Part shown: positions 19,246 through 28,649 of the stretch, piece by piece
How positions within the stretch are numbered: the first letter of the stretch is position 1
How the letters are laid out: each line of letters opens with the position of its first letter
Origin: Candidatus Hydrogenedentota bacterium
GTDB taxonomy: Bacteria > Hydrogenedentota > Hydrogenedentia > Hydrogenedentales > JAEUWI01
DNA: 64,000 nucleotides
Reading direction: 5' to 3'
Assembly (NCBI GenBank): GCA_016182605.1
Contig: JACPGE010000069.1
Location: 124,001 to 188,000, forward strand
Notes under the pieces: generated by a model
Database searches by the model: none
Told to the model about the DNA's origin: nothing
The model's input: only the letters and a program-made list of their open reading frames with translations
Made by a program: the position numbers and the translations under genes

Positions 19246-20463
19246 ATGGCGCAATTTCATTATCGCGGGGTCGATCTGTCCGGAAAAGCCGTGGACGGTA
19301 CCATGGAGGGAGAATCCGCCCACCAGGTAACGCAGAAGCTGCAGGAACGCGGATACACCATCTCGCGGGTGGAGGCAGTGCGCGCGGAACAGGGAATCCT
19401 CTCCCTGAACCGGCGTCTCTCCTGGGAAGACCTCCACACCCTCGTCACCCAATTGGAATCCATCACCCGCACCGATCTCCCCATGGCCTCCGCACTGCGC
19501 GGTCTCTCGGCCGACCTCCACAATACCCGCCTGAAACCCGTGCTCGAACAATTGCAGCAGGACCTGAACCGGGGTGAAGAACTCGAAAGCGCCATTCAAC
19601 GCCAACAGGATCGCATTCCACCGCTCTTCGCGCATCTCGTGCGCGCAGGCGTGGCCACGGGCAATCTCAATGGGGTCCTGCAGGAACTGTGCAGCTACAC
19701 CGAGCGCATGGTGCGCCTGAAAAACTCTTTCAAAGCAGCCAGCTACTACCCCATGCTTGTCCTGCTCTTTTCGATGGCGGTCCTGGGCTTCCTCATGTAC
19801 GGTGTCTTGCCGATGTTCGCCGAAATCTTTCAGGAATTCGGCGGACAGCTTCCCGCGCCAACCCGATTCTGGATCGGCATCTCCGAGACCATCCGGCTGC
19901 ATCCCGCCGCCGTCACCGTCCTGTGCGCCGGGGGGATAGCGGCGGTTTTCCTAGGGCCCCGCGCGCTACGCAGCACAGAGAGCGGCCGTTGGTGGCTCGA
20001 CACCCTCTCCATGAGCCTCCCCGTGTTTGGCGTGGCACAGCGCGCCATCATTCTCATGCGCTTCTGCAAAACCTTCGGGCTGCTCCTCCATTCGCGCATT
20101 CCCATCGTGGAAAGCCTCGAACTCGCCGGCGCAGCCTCCGGCTCCACCGTCCTTATGCATGTGCTGGACGAGGCCGTGCAGGAGATCGCATCCGGTGAAC
20201 CCATCGGCGCCTCCCTGAACCGCACCGGCTTCTTCGGGCACTACTTCAGTTGGATGGTGAGCAGCAGTGAAAACAGGGGAGACCTTCCCGCTGTTTTGAC
20301 CGAACTCGGCGCCCACTACGAACGCGAGGTGATGTACCGCGAACGGATGATGAACGTGCTCTTGCTGCCCGTGCTGGTGTTGGCCGCCGGTCTGATCATC
20401 GCCAGTGTCGTGGTTTCCATTTACCTGCCCATCTTCACCCTGGGAGATCAGATCAATAATTAA
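19246..20463 (+). CDS. Type II secretion / type IV pilus platform protein (GspF/PilC)
   Basis: A 405-aa inner membrane protein with two GspF domains (about residues 65-190 and 265-390), each ending in hydrophobic helices. The N-terminus (FHYRGVDLSGKAVDGTMEGE) is the standard family opening. It recruits the assembly ATPase and moves pseudopilins into the growing fibre. The ATG at 19246 starts the family homology; the frame extends further upstream without similarity. First gene of an operon with a second platform-like protein and four prepilin-like proteins. No ATPase or secretin gene is in the window. Confidence 0.92.
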   Translation: MAQFHYRGVDLSGKAVDGTMEGESAHQVTQKLQERGYTISRVEAVRAEQGILSLNRRLSWEDLHTLVTQLESITRTDLPMASALRGLSADLHNTRLKPVLEQLQQDLNRGEELESAIQRQQDRIPPLFAHLVRAGVATGNLNGVLQELCSYTERMVRLKNSFKAASYYPMLVLLFSMAVLGFLMYGVLPMFAEIFQEFGGQLPAPTRFWIGISETIRLHPAAVTVLCAGGIAAVFLGPRALRSTESGRWWLDTLSMSLPVFGVAQRAIILMRFCKTFGLLLHSRIPIVESLELAGAASGSTVLMHVLDEAVQEIASGEPIGASLNRTGFFGHYFSWMVSSSENRGDLPAVLTELGAHYEREVMYRERMMNVLLLPVLVLAAGLIIASVVVSIYLPIFTLGDQINN

Positions 20464-21973
20464 CCGCACTTGGAGAAAATGGCTCAGCCTCGACCTGGGT
20501 CAATTGCTGCAGGGCCGCATAGCCGTGCAGGAGCCCGGCAACACGACGCCTTTCTGGAAGCGCAAACGCAGTAAGGCGCTACGCCAGCCCACGCCCTATC
20601 GCGCGTGCCTCTATTATCGCACACGCCGGCGGGGCTGGACCGGGCCACGCTACTTCTCCGAAACCCGCTGGCGGAGCGATCTGCGCGATGTGCTGGAAAG
20701 CCTCCGCGGTGCGGTCAGTTGCGTGATGCCCATCGCGGGAACGCTGGAAGTCCTCGCCCAGGCAACCCATGAAGACGCCCGGCGTCTCTCCCCCGACAGA
20801 CTCTACGAATTAATCAAATACATGATGCAAGCCCTGATAATCATTGCAGTCGCCTCCTGGATACTTCTCGTCAATGCGGAGGATCCGGACCCGGTCTGGG
20901 TGGCGGCCTGCCTCGCCGTCTGGACAGCCGCCGTGGGCTACGCCATCTTCAACTACCAGGCTCCCTACAGGAAAGAAGCCTGCTTCCTCGTCCTGCGCGA
21001 TCGCGTCGCCAATGGCGCCACGCCCAGCGAGGCCATGGTGGCGCTGCCCCGCCTCTTCCCGCGCCATATCGTGGAACGCGTGCGTATCGCCGAAGCCTCG
21101 GGAAATCTGGAACATACGCTGGGCTCCTTGTGCGAGGAGACCCTGCAGGATATCGAGTCGTACCGGTTGCGGCGGCTCACCGGCGTCTACTTGATGGGCT
21201 TGTTCAGCGCACAGATTGCCATTCTACTCTTCCTGAGAATCAAGGTGGCCCCCGTCTTCTACGAGATCGTGCAAGAGTGCGCGCCCGCTACGGGAATAGA
21301 GGGCTACATGCCTTTTTACGAAGATCGCGCCATCGCCGGACTGCTCGGAGTGATTCAGTCGCTTGGCTCAAGAATGATGCTGGGCACATCGCGCCTCGAC
21401 TATGCCCTGGCAGCAGCCTTCGTGGCCTTCTTGTTCTGGCGATTCCGCAGCCTCTCCCGCCCAAGACTTGGTGCCGGAGGTTCCGGTGTGATGGGCACAG
21501 TCTGCACCTTGCTGCCCGGTTGCCGCCGTCTCGTCATCGCGCCGCAGATGGCCCTCCTCTGCGATCTCCTGGCAAAGCTCCTCCGCGCGGGCGCGCCACT
21601 GCCCCTGGCACTCGGCCTTGTGCAATCCGCTGGGCTGAACCCGCTCCATCGCGCGGTCATCCGGCGCGTGGAACGCGCCGTGAAAAACGGAAACTCCCTC
21701 GGTGAGGCGATGTCCGGCCTGCCCTGGCCCGAGCGTATGCCCAATCGCGTGCTCCAGGCCGTGTCCCTGGGGGAAAGCGCAGGCATGCTCCCTGAAGCGC
21801 TAGAAAACACGGCACAAATCTATCGCGCCGAAGCAGATGGCCAGGCGCAATGGATAACCGGCAGCATGCTTCCCGTGGGAGTCATGCTGCTCGGATGCGT
21901 GAACGCCGTGGTTGTGATCTACTTTTTCTCGCTGATCTTCAGCATTGTGGAGGTCGCAAATCGATGGACATGA
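20405..21973 (+). CDS. Second, divergent GspF/PilC-type platform protein
   Basis: About 522 aa with two GspF-like halves: LYELIKYMMQALIIIAVASW and VANGATPSEAMVALPRLFP in the first, and LCDLLAKLLRAGAPLPLALGL with NGNSLGEAMSGLPWPERMPN in the second, plus a C-terminal helix. It is more divergent than the first platform gene. The start is uncertain: the ATG at 20405 overlaps the previous gene by 59 bases and is the only canonical ATG upstream of the conserved part, but a rarer start near 20454-20500 is possible. Two platform proteins in a row may form a heteromer; that is inference. Confidence 0.78.
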   Translation: MSWFPFTCPSSPWEIRSIINRTWRKWLSLDLGQLLQGRIAVQEPGNTTPFWKRKRSKALRQPTPYRACLYYRTRRRGWTGPRYFSETRWRSDLRDVLESLRGAVSCVMPIAGTLEVLAQATHEDARRLSPDRLYELIKYMMQALIIIAVASWILLVNAEDPDPVWVAACLAVWTAAVGYAIFNYQAPYRKEACFLVLRDRVANGATPSEAMVALPRLFPRHIVERVRIAEASGNLEHTLGSLCEETLQDIESYRLRRLTGVYLMGLFSAQIAILLFLRIKVAPVFYEIVQECAPATGIEGYMPFYEDRAIAGLLGVIQSLGSRMMLGTSRLDYALAAAFVAFLFWRFRSLSRPRLGAGGSGVMGTVCTLLPGCRRLVIAPQMALLCDLLAKLLRAGAPLPLALGLVQSAGLNPLHRAVIRRVERAVKNGNSLGEAMSGLPWPERMPNRVLQAVSLGESAGMLPEALENTAQIYRAEADGQAQWITGSMLPVGVMLLGCVNAVVVIYFFSLIFSIVEVANRWT

Positions 21974-22413
21974 ACGCAAACAACAGCCTTCGCGCCCGCC
22001 GCCGCGAAAGCGGTTTCTCCACGATGGAATTGATCACAGCACTCTTCGTCTTCTCTGTCGGCATCATGGGCATACTGCAAACCTACTTCTACACCCTGGA
22101 ACAGGGGAGAGGGGTGCGGGAGATCGCCCTCGCGGATCAATTGATCCAGAATGAATGGCAGTACCTGAAGGCACAACCCTTCGACGCGGTGGCCGCTTTC
22201 AATGAATTGCCGTTTCAACACTTGCCTGCCCTCCCGGAACGCCTCCACATGGCGCAGTCACAGCTTGCTGTCGTGCGCAACGAAACGGCCCCCGGATTGC
22301 TCGACGTGGAAGTACAGGTGAAATGGATCTACCGGCAAGGGCGCGTGGCCGAACGCACCCAGCACTTCCTCCTCGCGGACAAAACGGCCCAAGGCAACCA
22401 AAATGCAAAGTAA
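21964..22413 (+). CDS. Prepilin-like protein (type IV pilin N-terminal motif)
   Basis: A 149-aa protein with a basic leader (RARRRESG), then FSTMELITALFVFSVG. This is a type IV prepilin peptidase site followed by the hydrophobic stalk, with Glu at +5. The rest is a small globular head. The ATG at 21964 has GGAGG ten bases before it and overlaps the previous gene by 10 bases. The order and size suggest a minor pseudopilin of the GspI/PilV kind (inference). Confidence 0.82.
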   Translation: MDMNANNSLRARRRESGFSTMELITALFVFSVGIMGILQTYFYTLEQGRGVREIALADQLIQNEWQYLKAQPFDAVAAFNELPFQHLPALPERLHMAQSQLAVVRNETAPGLLDVEVQVKWIYRQGRVAERTQHFLLADKTAQGNQNAK

Positions 22414-22966
22414 CCGGCAATACCACCGCGGCATGACGCTTATCGAAGTGCTGGCGTACGTAGCCATATTTTCCCTCGCTACCGTGTTGGGCTCAAAGCT
22501 CTTGCTCAGCAGTAGCCGTCTCTATCAAGTGCAAACCGGATTCATCGATCAAAGCCGCAACACCACGCAACTCAATGAATGGGTGCGCGATGCGATAATG
22601 TACGCCGGTGAAGTCGTGGCCGCGGAGAGCAACGATCAGCAACTCGTATTGCGTGGCCTGGGCAGTGACGGCCTGGTGCGCCACACCATCCTGAAATTGG
22701 AGGGCGTCCCCCGCCACCTTAGCCTGGTCACTTCGGCGGAGCAGGGCGCGCTATTCATTGTGGAAAGTGTGCGTGCCTCCAGGTTGCCGCTGGACTCCGG
22801 TGAATTTGCCGTGGAGTGGGGGGGGAGCGGCCGCACCCTCGTCCGGTTCAATTACACCGTGCATACCGGCGCCCCAGCGGGCTCGGATGTGCCACGCCAC
22901 GAAGTAGTGGCGGCTCTTCAGGGCGCCAACCCTGTCTCGTTTCTGGAAGAATACACCCATGAATAA
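22403..22966 (+). CDS. Prepilin-like protein (minor pseudopilin, GspJ/PilW position)
   Basis: A 187-aa protein with leader and cleavage motif HRGMTLIEVLAYVAIFSL at the N-terminus, then a C-terminal head domain. It overlaps the previous gene by 11 bases and the next by 8, so translation is probably coupled. It contains a run of eight G bases (about 22818-22825) coding for Gly-Gly, a potential slippage site. The GspJ/PilW assignment rests on position. Confidence 0.8.
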   Translation: MQSNRQYHRGMTLIEVLAYVAIFSLATVLGSKLLLSSSRLYQVQTGFIDQSRNTTQLNEWVRDAIMYAGEVVAAESNDQQLVLRGLGSDGLVRHTILKLEGVPRHLSLVTSAEQGALFIVESVRASRLPLDSGEFAVEWGGSGRTLVRFNYTVHTGAPAGSDVPRHEVVAALQGANPVSFLEEYTHE

Positions 22967-23390
22967 TCGACAACAATACCAGCGCCATGGGCAGCGCGGG
23001 ATCGCACTCATGTCCGCCGTCATTCTGCTCGCGGTGATGGGCATCACGGCCGGCGCCGCCCTGCGCTACTTCCATCTCCACCTGAAAGAGCAACGCGCGG
23101 GCCATCAAGTCATCCTCGCGCAAGGAGTGGCAGAGTCGGGTCTGGAGAAGGCCGTGGCCATGTTGCGCGTGAATCCTGCGTACACCGGCGAAGAGAACAC
23201 GCCTTTGGGCGAAGGCCGCTTCACCGTCTCTGTGGCGCCAGGCAAGGCCGAGGGAAACTTCCGCTTGCGCGCAACAGCCACGTGGGGCGATGCGTCCGCC
23301 CACCCGCGCCCGGCAAGTTTGAATGCCTGGTTGCGGCTCGACGCCGCCGGAAAGGTGTTGGATTACGGGTTGGTGGAGGAACGGCGATGA
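22959..23390 (+). CDS. Pilus assembly protein of the PilX/GspK kind
   Basis: A 143-aa protein with an N-terminal [20 protein letters not shown] segment, which lacks the +5 glutamate as in GspK/PilX proteins, then a conserved-looking [15 protein letters not shown]. GspK caps the pseudopilus tip in type II systems; this version is much shorter than full GspK and nearer PilX in size. It overlaps its neighbours by 8 and 4 bases. Confidence 0.75.
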   Translation: MNNRQQYQRHGQRGIALMSAVILLAVMGITAGAALRYFHLHLKEQRAGHQVILAQGVAESGLEKAVAMLRVNPAYTGEENTPLGEGRFTVSVAPGKAEGNFRLRATATWGDASAHPRPASLNAWLRLDAAGKVLDYGLVEERR

Positions 23391-24229
23391 TCGGGATCGC
23401 AACGCGGCAAAGTCGTGCGCGGTCGCATCGGCAAGATGCGCAAGAACGCGGCCTCACACTCGTGGAACTGCTCGTGGTGATTGCCGTGATTGGCATTCTC
23501 GCGGCCATCCTGTTGCCCGCGCTCGCGCGCGCAAGGGAGGCAGCCCGCCGCGCGAGCTGTCTGAACAATCTGGTCCAGATCGGCATGGCCCTGCAAATGT
23601 ACGCCGATGAAAATGAATTGTTCTTCCCGCACAGCGGCGGCAACGGCGACGCAGACTGCCTGCTTCCACTATATGCCGGCTATGTGGGGGAACTTAAGAC
23701 CTTTGAATGCCCCTCCGATACCAACATCTCCCGCAATGCCGAGGATGCGCTGCCTGTTGCTGTGCAAATCGACGAGCCGGGAAGCCTGCGGGTATCCTAT
23801 GATTACTTCGGCGTCTACACCGTCGCGCCCTTGCAGCGGCCGCCGGCAACGCGTGGTATTCCGCGCATTCCGCTCCTGTGGGATCTCGCGCCCATGAAGC
23901 GTCCGCCAAGTACCCGCTACCTCCTTACGGATTCCTACAATCACGTGCCGGGCGGCTCCAACGTGTATTACATGGACGGAAGCGCGGATTTCGTCCTGGC
24001 AAACGAACTGATGGACGACGGCGTGCCCGTGAAGATAACCGGCGTTGCCTATGCCCCGCCCAACAGTTTCCCCCGCCTTACGCCAGAAGAAATCCAAGAG
24101 CAGCAACGTCGTGCACGGCGAGATACGCTCACGCCAGGCGCCGCCCCTCTTGCGAAAAAGAAAGTTCCCAACGCGGTATTGCCCGTAAAGGGGTTGTCGA
24201 GCATAGGCCAGGGCGGGAGAAAAAACTAA
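23387..24229 (+). CDS. Pseudopilin of the DUF1559-like type with prepilin leader
   Basis: A 280-aa protein. The leader ends ERG, then [20 protein letters not shown] is a textbook pilin stalk, followed by [20 protein letters not shown]. Around residues 185-200 is [17 protein letters not shown], the 'H-x-G-G-x-N-x-x-x-x-D-G' box typical of the large G-type pseudopilin families of Planctomycetes and relatives. The ATG at 23387 follows GGAGGA by six bases and overlaps the previous stop. The last 45 residues are basic and Pro-rich. It converges with the CBM9-like gene with a 4-base overlap. Confidence 0.87.
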   Translation: MIGIATRQSRARSHRQDAQERGLTLVELLVVIAVIGILAAILLPALARAREAARRASCLNNLVQIGMALQMYADENELFFPHSGGNGDADCLLPLYAGYVGELKTFECPSDTNISRNAEDALPVAVQIDEPGSLRVSYDYFGVYTVAPLQRPPATRGIPRIPLLWDLAPMKRPPSTRYLLTDSYNHVPGGSNVYYMDGSADFVLANELMDDGVPVKITGVAYAPPNSFPRLTPEEIQEQQRRARRDTLTPGAAPLAKKKVPNAVLPVKGLSSIGQGGRKN

Positions 24230-24939
24230 AACTCCACGCGGCCAAAGCGCTCAAACTCATGGAAGTGTTGCTCGACCGGCGCCCAGCTCCACGCCGCAAG
24301 CTTTTTTTCATCCCGATCGATGCGGTACACGTTGACGCGCCACGCGGTGCCCGGTTTCGGCGGCACATTGCCCAAGGGCGCAAGCAGGGCATAGGGGATG
24401 AAGACTTCCGCCCGCCACCCTTCAATCTTCGCGCCCGGCTCCTTCGGCCCGCCCATAACCTGCGTGGCCTTGCGCACCTTGCGCTCCCCCTCATAGTCCC
24501 AGGGCCGCCATCCCAAAAACTTCCCCTTCAAATTGGGAACCAGAATCGGCAGCTCCGTCCCCAATGGCGAAATCTCATACTCGAAATAGACCGGATACGC
24601 CTCGTCGGTCCAGAGAAATATCTCAAATACATCCTCTTCCCACAAATGCGAAAAGTCTTCGCGCAGGGTCGCCGTGAGCATCGTATCGGTGCCTTCAAAA
24701 AGCACATACAACCCCGTCTCCGAGTGCAGCACCTTGAAACGTGCGCTGTAGCTCGATCCCTCGCTCAACCCCATGGGCGCAAGCGGTGTCCACACTGCAG
24801 ATTCCCAGGCTGAATGGCTGCCATCCCCGGTGACGGGGAAATCCGCGGTCTTCTCCACGCGAATCGAAGGGGGAGCCGGCTCAACGCCATGGGCAGATAC
24901 GGCAAAGAAAATTGAAAATATACAAACAAGGTATTTCAT
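24226..24939 (-). CDS. Secreted carbohydrate-binding protein, CBM9-like
   Basis: A 237-aa exported protein with a signal peptide (about 18 residues, cleavage near AHG). The rest resembles the 'carbohydrate-binding family 9-like' fold: [12 protein letters not shown] near residue 40, [10 protein letters not shown] near 77, [10 protein letters not shown] near 100, [10 protein letters not shown] near 118, [17 protein letters not shown] near 170 and WRVNVYRID near 200. Stand-alone proteins of this kind probably bind cell-surface or environmental glycans; the ligand is unknown. Confidence 0.78.
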   Translation of the reverse strand: MKYLVCIFSIFFAVSAHGVEPAPPSIRVEKTADFPVTGDGSHSAWESAVWTPLAPMGLSEGSSYSARFKVLHSETGLYVLFEGTDTMLTATLREDFSHLWEEDVFEIFLWTDEAYPVYFEYEISPLGTELPILVPNLKGKFLGWRPWDYEGERKVRKATQVMGGPKEPGAKIEGWRAEVFIPYALLAPLGNVPPKPGTAWRVNVYRIDRDEKKLAAWSWAPVEQHFHEFERFGRVEF

Positions 24940-25037
24940 CGGGCATCCCTCCGTTTTTTATAGCGCGCCAACAACCGGCGCGTCGAAAGCATATCGGGCC
25001 CGCCCGCGCCACGCAAGGACCGCGCCCTGCTGCACAC

Positions 25038-25074
25038 AAAAAAAGAACCGGGAGCGGCCGAAGCAGCTCCCGGT
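25038..25074 (-). terminator. Intrinsic terminator of the exosortase operon
   Basis: On the minus strand a 9-bp perfect stem (positions 25066-25074 against 25047-25055, ACCGGGAGC) is followed by TTC and seven T residues. It lies 28 bases beyond the stop of the TPR lipoprotein gene, the last gene of the minus-strand exosortase cluster. Confidence 0.88.
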
Positions 25075-25101
25075 GAATATCATAAAAGGTTGACGGGAAG
25101 A

Positions 25102-28005
25102 CTAGTTCGGGGCAGCCTCCGCCATTATCGCTTCCGCCTCTGCCTGGCGCGGGAAATCCAGACCGAAGATCCTGCTGTACTCCAGTGCAAGCGCGGCGTG
25201 CCGTTTGCCTTCCTCCGCTTCGCCCTGAGTTACGAGAAGTTTGCCGTAATCCAGCAAGAGCGTCGGATCGCCAGGGCGAATCTCCAGCGCGGCCCGAAGG
25301 TTCGAGTTACTGTTCTCCAGATCGCCCGTGCGCAACTGGGCAACCCCAAGGGTGTGCAATACGCCGGGATTCATCCCCATCTTCTCTTTGGCCTGCTGGG
25401 CCAAGCCCAGGGCCTCGGCGTCGTTCGCGCCGCTCATCAGCAGGCAATACGCAAGATTGTTCTGCGTGACCGGATCGCCGGGAGCAAGCTCGTTCAGTTT
25501 GCGGTACGCTTCCGTTGCCGCCTCCAGCCCCTCGGTCTTCTCCAGCAGACGCGCCCACTGGAACCAGGCACGGGGTTCGTTCGGATTGAGTTCCAGCGCC
25601 TTCGATATGGCTTCCCGCTCGCCCGCGCCGTCCTTGTGCTGACGCAACACGTTGGCGTACAGAAGCCAGACCGTGGCGTCCCCTTCCATCCGGGACACCA
25701 GCGCCCGCGCCTGCTCCGGGGCATCCTGGCGCGAGGGCGAAAGCGCGAGACTGGAGAATATCATCTGAAGCAGCAGCGGGTTGCTGCCAAGCTGCGCATC
25801 AACACGCATCAGCGCTGTGATCGCGCCATCGTGAAGCTGGGTAGCCTGGCACCCGGCGCCCACTAGAAAATCCACAAGCGCACCGCTTGAGTTGCCGAGT
25901 GCGGTGGCAAGCGCTGTCTCCGGGCCTTCCAGCGGCACGGCCTGGCCCATCGCGGCAAGCAGCATCAGCCCCATTCTTCCGCCTGCCGGCTCACTTTCGC
26001 CTTCCATCTGGAGGGAGGCGCGTGCGCCCTCAAGATTGCCCCCATGGGCCTGCGCCGCAGCCAGCATGAAGCGGTGCGCGGGGGCGACCATCTCCCGCGG
26101 CACGGCGCCACCCAGCGCCAAGGTCTCCTCCCAACGGCCGGCGAGCGCCGTTGCAAGCAACAGATAGGCATTGGCCGCGCCCTTCAAAGGCGAATCCTCA
26201 GCGACTCCGGAAAGCATCTGCGCAGCGTCCGCCGCCTTCTCCTGGTGAAGCAGCACGCCGCCCATGGCGATCTTGAGGGAGTCATCGCCGGAAACCGATT
26301 CCAGTCCCCGCTTCAGCACCTGCTCCGCAAGTGCAACATTGTGATCATCCAGATATGACTGAGATAAATTCCGTATGGCATCCGCAGAGTCCGGGAACAG
26401 GGTGTAGCTCGTCTCCGCGGCAAGTCGCGCCTCTTGCAGCAAGCCGCCTTCCCGCAGCGTTATGTACAGCAGCGTATGCGCCTCTGTGTTGCTGGGATAC
26501 AGCGAGATCTGTTTCTGAACCGCGCGCGCCCCAAATTCCGGCGTCTGCGCACGGCGGAACGCCTGCGAGATGTTGTAAAGGCTGACCGCCTCTTCAGGGT
26601 ACTCCTGCAGACACTGCGTAAGCACCTGGATGCCTCGCGCCCGCGCACGGGCCTTTGTCAGGCCATAGCCCAACATGTTGTAGCGTATCACCTTCATGCG
26701 ATCTTCCGCGGGCTGCCACTTCTGAAACTGCTCAACCATGCCCTGAAGATTGTTGTCCCGCACAAATGGAAAGAAGGCCTGAAGGTCCGGGTTGACTTCG
26801 ACCAACAACGAATCCGCAAGATCGCCGCGCCCCGCAAAGACCGCTGCCGAAAACAGCACCTCTTTAACGCCCTCCTCGCCGCCGGCAAGTATCGCGGCGT
26901 ACTTCTCCACCAGCGTCCCTATCGCCCCTTGGCGCCACAAATCCTTCCAGTCATTCTTGTCAAGTGTCGTAGCCGCCGGGCGAGACGCCGCCTGCGCCGT
27001 GTCTGTTGGAGCCGCACCGGCCGTGGTGCTCTCCAGAGCGCCGCTGGCGGGAAGCGTGCCGTGGTGCATGGCCACACTGAGCTTGTGTGCCACCGCGGCC
27101 TGCCGCGGGAGCAAGCGCGCCGCGGTCTGAAAGAACTGTGTGGCGGCCGTAAATTGCCCCTCTGCGAGCGCGGCACATCCCTGCACATAGTTGCCCCAGC
27201 CGGGGTCGCCCTTCAAATGGGAGACCGTGGTCAGCAGACCATTCACCTCGTCCTTGCGATCGGTCTGTATCAGCCCGCGGGCAAGCGAAAGCAAGACTTC
27301 CTTGTTCTCCGGCTCCGCCTTGAGCTGCCCCTCCAGTTCCGCAATATAGGCATCAAGCTTGTCTTGCATCGTATACAGATCGATGAGAATCATGCGTGCG
27401 GCAAGCGAAGCAGGATCAAGCGTCTCCAGCACCGATTGAAGCTCCGCCTCCGCCTGCTCCGGATGACCCTGGATAAGCAGCGCCATCGCCAGATTCACCC
27501 GCACATCGCTCGAATTTGGAAAGCGGGTCTTCATCGTGTTGAGATGGCCCACCACTTCGCCGATGCGGCCCTCGTTTATCATCAGGAAGGCCCGCAAGAT
27601 GCCCGCATACTCCGCGTTCACGCTGTCGAAGCGCTCCAGGATGGCATAGGCCTCCGCCAGCTTCGCCTGCACCAGCAGAATCTGAAGCGATTCGATATAG
27701 CCGTCCTCCAGCTTGCCATTGAGCGTCAACGCACGCCCATAGTGCTCCAGTGCGGGATCGTATTCCTGGTTCAGCCGCGCACACCGCCCCATACCCAGCT
27801 CCGCCTCGGCATTGTCCGCGTTGGCCGCAAGAGACTTCTCGTAGGAGGCCCGCGCCTCGGCCACTTTGCCAAGGCCAAGATAGGTGTCCCCCTCCTTCCG
27901 GTATTGATCGCTTCGTGTTTGACTGCATCCCACCAGAAGGGAAATGCTCAGCAGGACCGCCAACCCGGCCGCAAGGGAACGCGGCGCCAGTACTCGTATA
28001 CGCAT
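25102..28005 (-). CDS. Large TPR-repeat lipoprotein of the exosortase/PEP-CTERM locus (PrsT-like)
   Basis: A 967-aa lipoprotein: basic start, hydrophobic stretch and lipobox LLVGC around residues 22-26, then about 900 residues of TPR units (for example GDTYLGLGKVAEARASYEKS, EALALAQQAKEKMG-like and AEAYAILERFDSV pairs). Length and lipobox fit the PEP-CTERM-system TPR lipoprotein family found beside exosortases, thought to assist export or assembly of the sorted proteins or polysaccharide. The ATG at 28005 has GGAGA eight bases before it; the frame runs upstream through epsI without signal. Last gene of the operon, followed by a terminator. Confidence 0.82.
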   Translation of the reverse strand: MRIRVLAPRSLAAGLAVLLSISLLVGCSQTRSDQYRKEGDTYLGLGKVAEARASYEKSLAANADNAEAELGMGRCARLNQEYDPALEHYGRALTLNGKLEDGYIESLQILLVQAKLAEAYAILERFDSVNAEYAGILRAFLMINEGRIGEVVGHLNTMKTRFPNSSDVRVNLAMALLIQGHPEQAEAELQSVLETLDPASLAARMILIDLYTMQDKLDAYIAELEGQLKAEPENKEVLLSLARGLIQTDRKDEVNGLLTTVSHLKGDPGWGNYVQGCAALAEGQFTAATQFFQTAARLLPRQAAVAHKLSVAMHHGTLPASGALESTTAGAAPTDTAQAASRPAATTLDKNDWKDLWRQGAIGTLVEKYAAILAGGEEGVKEVLFSAAVFAGRGDLADSLLVEVNPDLQAFFPFVRDNNLQGMVEQFQKWQPAEDRMKVIRYNMLGYGLTKARARARGIQVLTQCLQEYPEEAVSLYNISQAFRRAQTPEFGARAVQKQISLYPSNTEAHTLLYITLREGGLLQEARLAAETSYTLFPDSADAIRNLSQSYLDDHNVALAEQVLKRGLESVSGDDSLKIAMGGVLLHQEKAADAAQMLSGVAEDSPLKGAANAYLLLATALAGRWEETLALGGAVPREMVAPAHRFMLAAAQAHGGNLEGARASLQMEGESEPAGGRMGLMLLAAMGQAVPLEGPETALATALGNSSGALVDFLVGAGCQATQLHDGAITALMRVDAQLGSNPLLLQMIFSSLALSPSRQDAPEQARALVSRMEGDATVWLLYANVLRQHKDGAGEREAISKALELNPNEPRAWFQWARLLEKTEGLEAATEAYRKLNELAPGDPVTQNNLAYCLLMSGANDAEALGLAQQAKEKMGMNPGVLHTLGVAQLRTGDLENSNSNLRAALEIRPGDPTLLLDYGKLLVTQGEAEEGKRHAALALEYSRIFGLDFPRQAEAEAIMAEAAPN

Positions 28006-28022
28006 CGACTCGGTCTCCAATC

Positions 28023-28649
28023 TTATGGAATCTGCTGGCGCACTACCGGCGCCAGGTTTCGCGCAAAATCTTCCAGGATCGCAAAAGTGGCCTCGGAACC
28101 CTGCCGGCCCACCGGCGCGCTTAGCTTGATCATCGCCGAGGTGGGGGCCCCAAACGTGAGCTGCGCCTTCGCCCAGTACCACGAGTTCAAAAAGTAATTG
28201 CCCGTATAGTGATCCCCCGTCTTGAACCAATAGAGGATGGCCTCTTCGTTGTTGCCGTGAACAAGCACCAGCCTCCGTGCGCTGAACTCGATCCCCACCG
28301 GAGCGGTGCTCTGATCGCGCACCTCCCAGCCCTGGCCCACCACACACACCTCCGGAAAGTGCAGGCTGCGCCGCGTCGTGCCCGCATAGACCAGCGTCAG
28401 CAGGATGGGCAGACTCTGGGGCGAATTGTACCGGCGCATGAGTATCGTACTCGTTTGCAGCGCCGCGCGCACGTCGTCGCCCACGTCTATATCTTCGCCC
28501 GTCTTGCGGTAACTGGCGATGTTGTCCGGCATCTCCAGCACCTCCGTCGCAGGCGCGGCTTCCGACGCCGCGTCATGCGCGTTCTGAATCAGCGTCTGGC
28601 CAAGGGCTATCGAGCACAGCGCAATAAGGGCGCCTATGCAAATCTTCAT
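28023..28649 (-). CDS. epsI: EpsI-family exosortase-associated protein
   Basis: A 208-aa protein with an N-terminal hydrophobic anchor (residues 1-18) and the EpsI (DUF3485) pattern: HFPEVCVVGQGWEV around residue 97, then AILYWFKTGDHYTGNYF around residue 137. In many exosortase systems EpsI is either fused to the exosortase C-terminus or encoded next to it; here it is separate. The ATG overlaps the exosortase stop (ATGA), a sign of coupled translation. Its exact biochemical role is not established. Confidence 0.9.
   Translation of the reverse strand: MKICIGALIALCSIALGQTLIQNAHDAASEAAPATEVLEMPDNIASYRKTGEDIDVGDDVRAALQTSTILMRRYNSPQSLPILLTLVYAGTTRRSLHFPEVCVVGQGWEVRDQSTAPVGIEFSARRLVLVHGNNEEAILYWFKTGDHYTGNYFLNSWYWAKAQLTFGAPTSAMIKLSAPVGRQGSEATFAILEDFARNLAPVVRQQIP

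Noticed and set aside
26434-28197. 587-codon plus-strand open frame
   Set aside because: Antisense shadow of the TPR lipoprotein gene and part of epsI.
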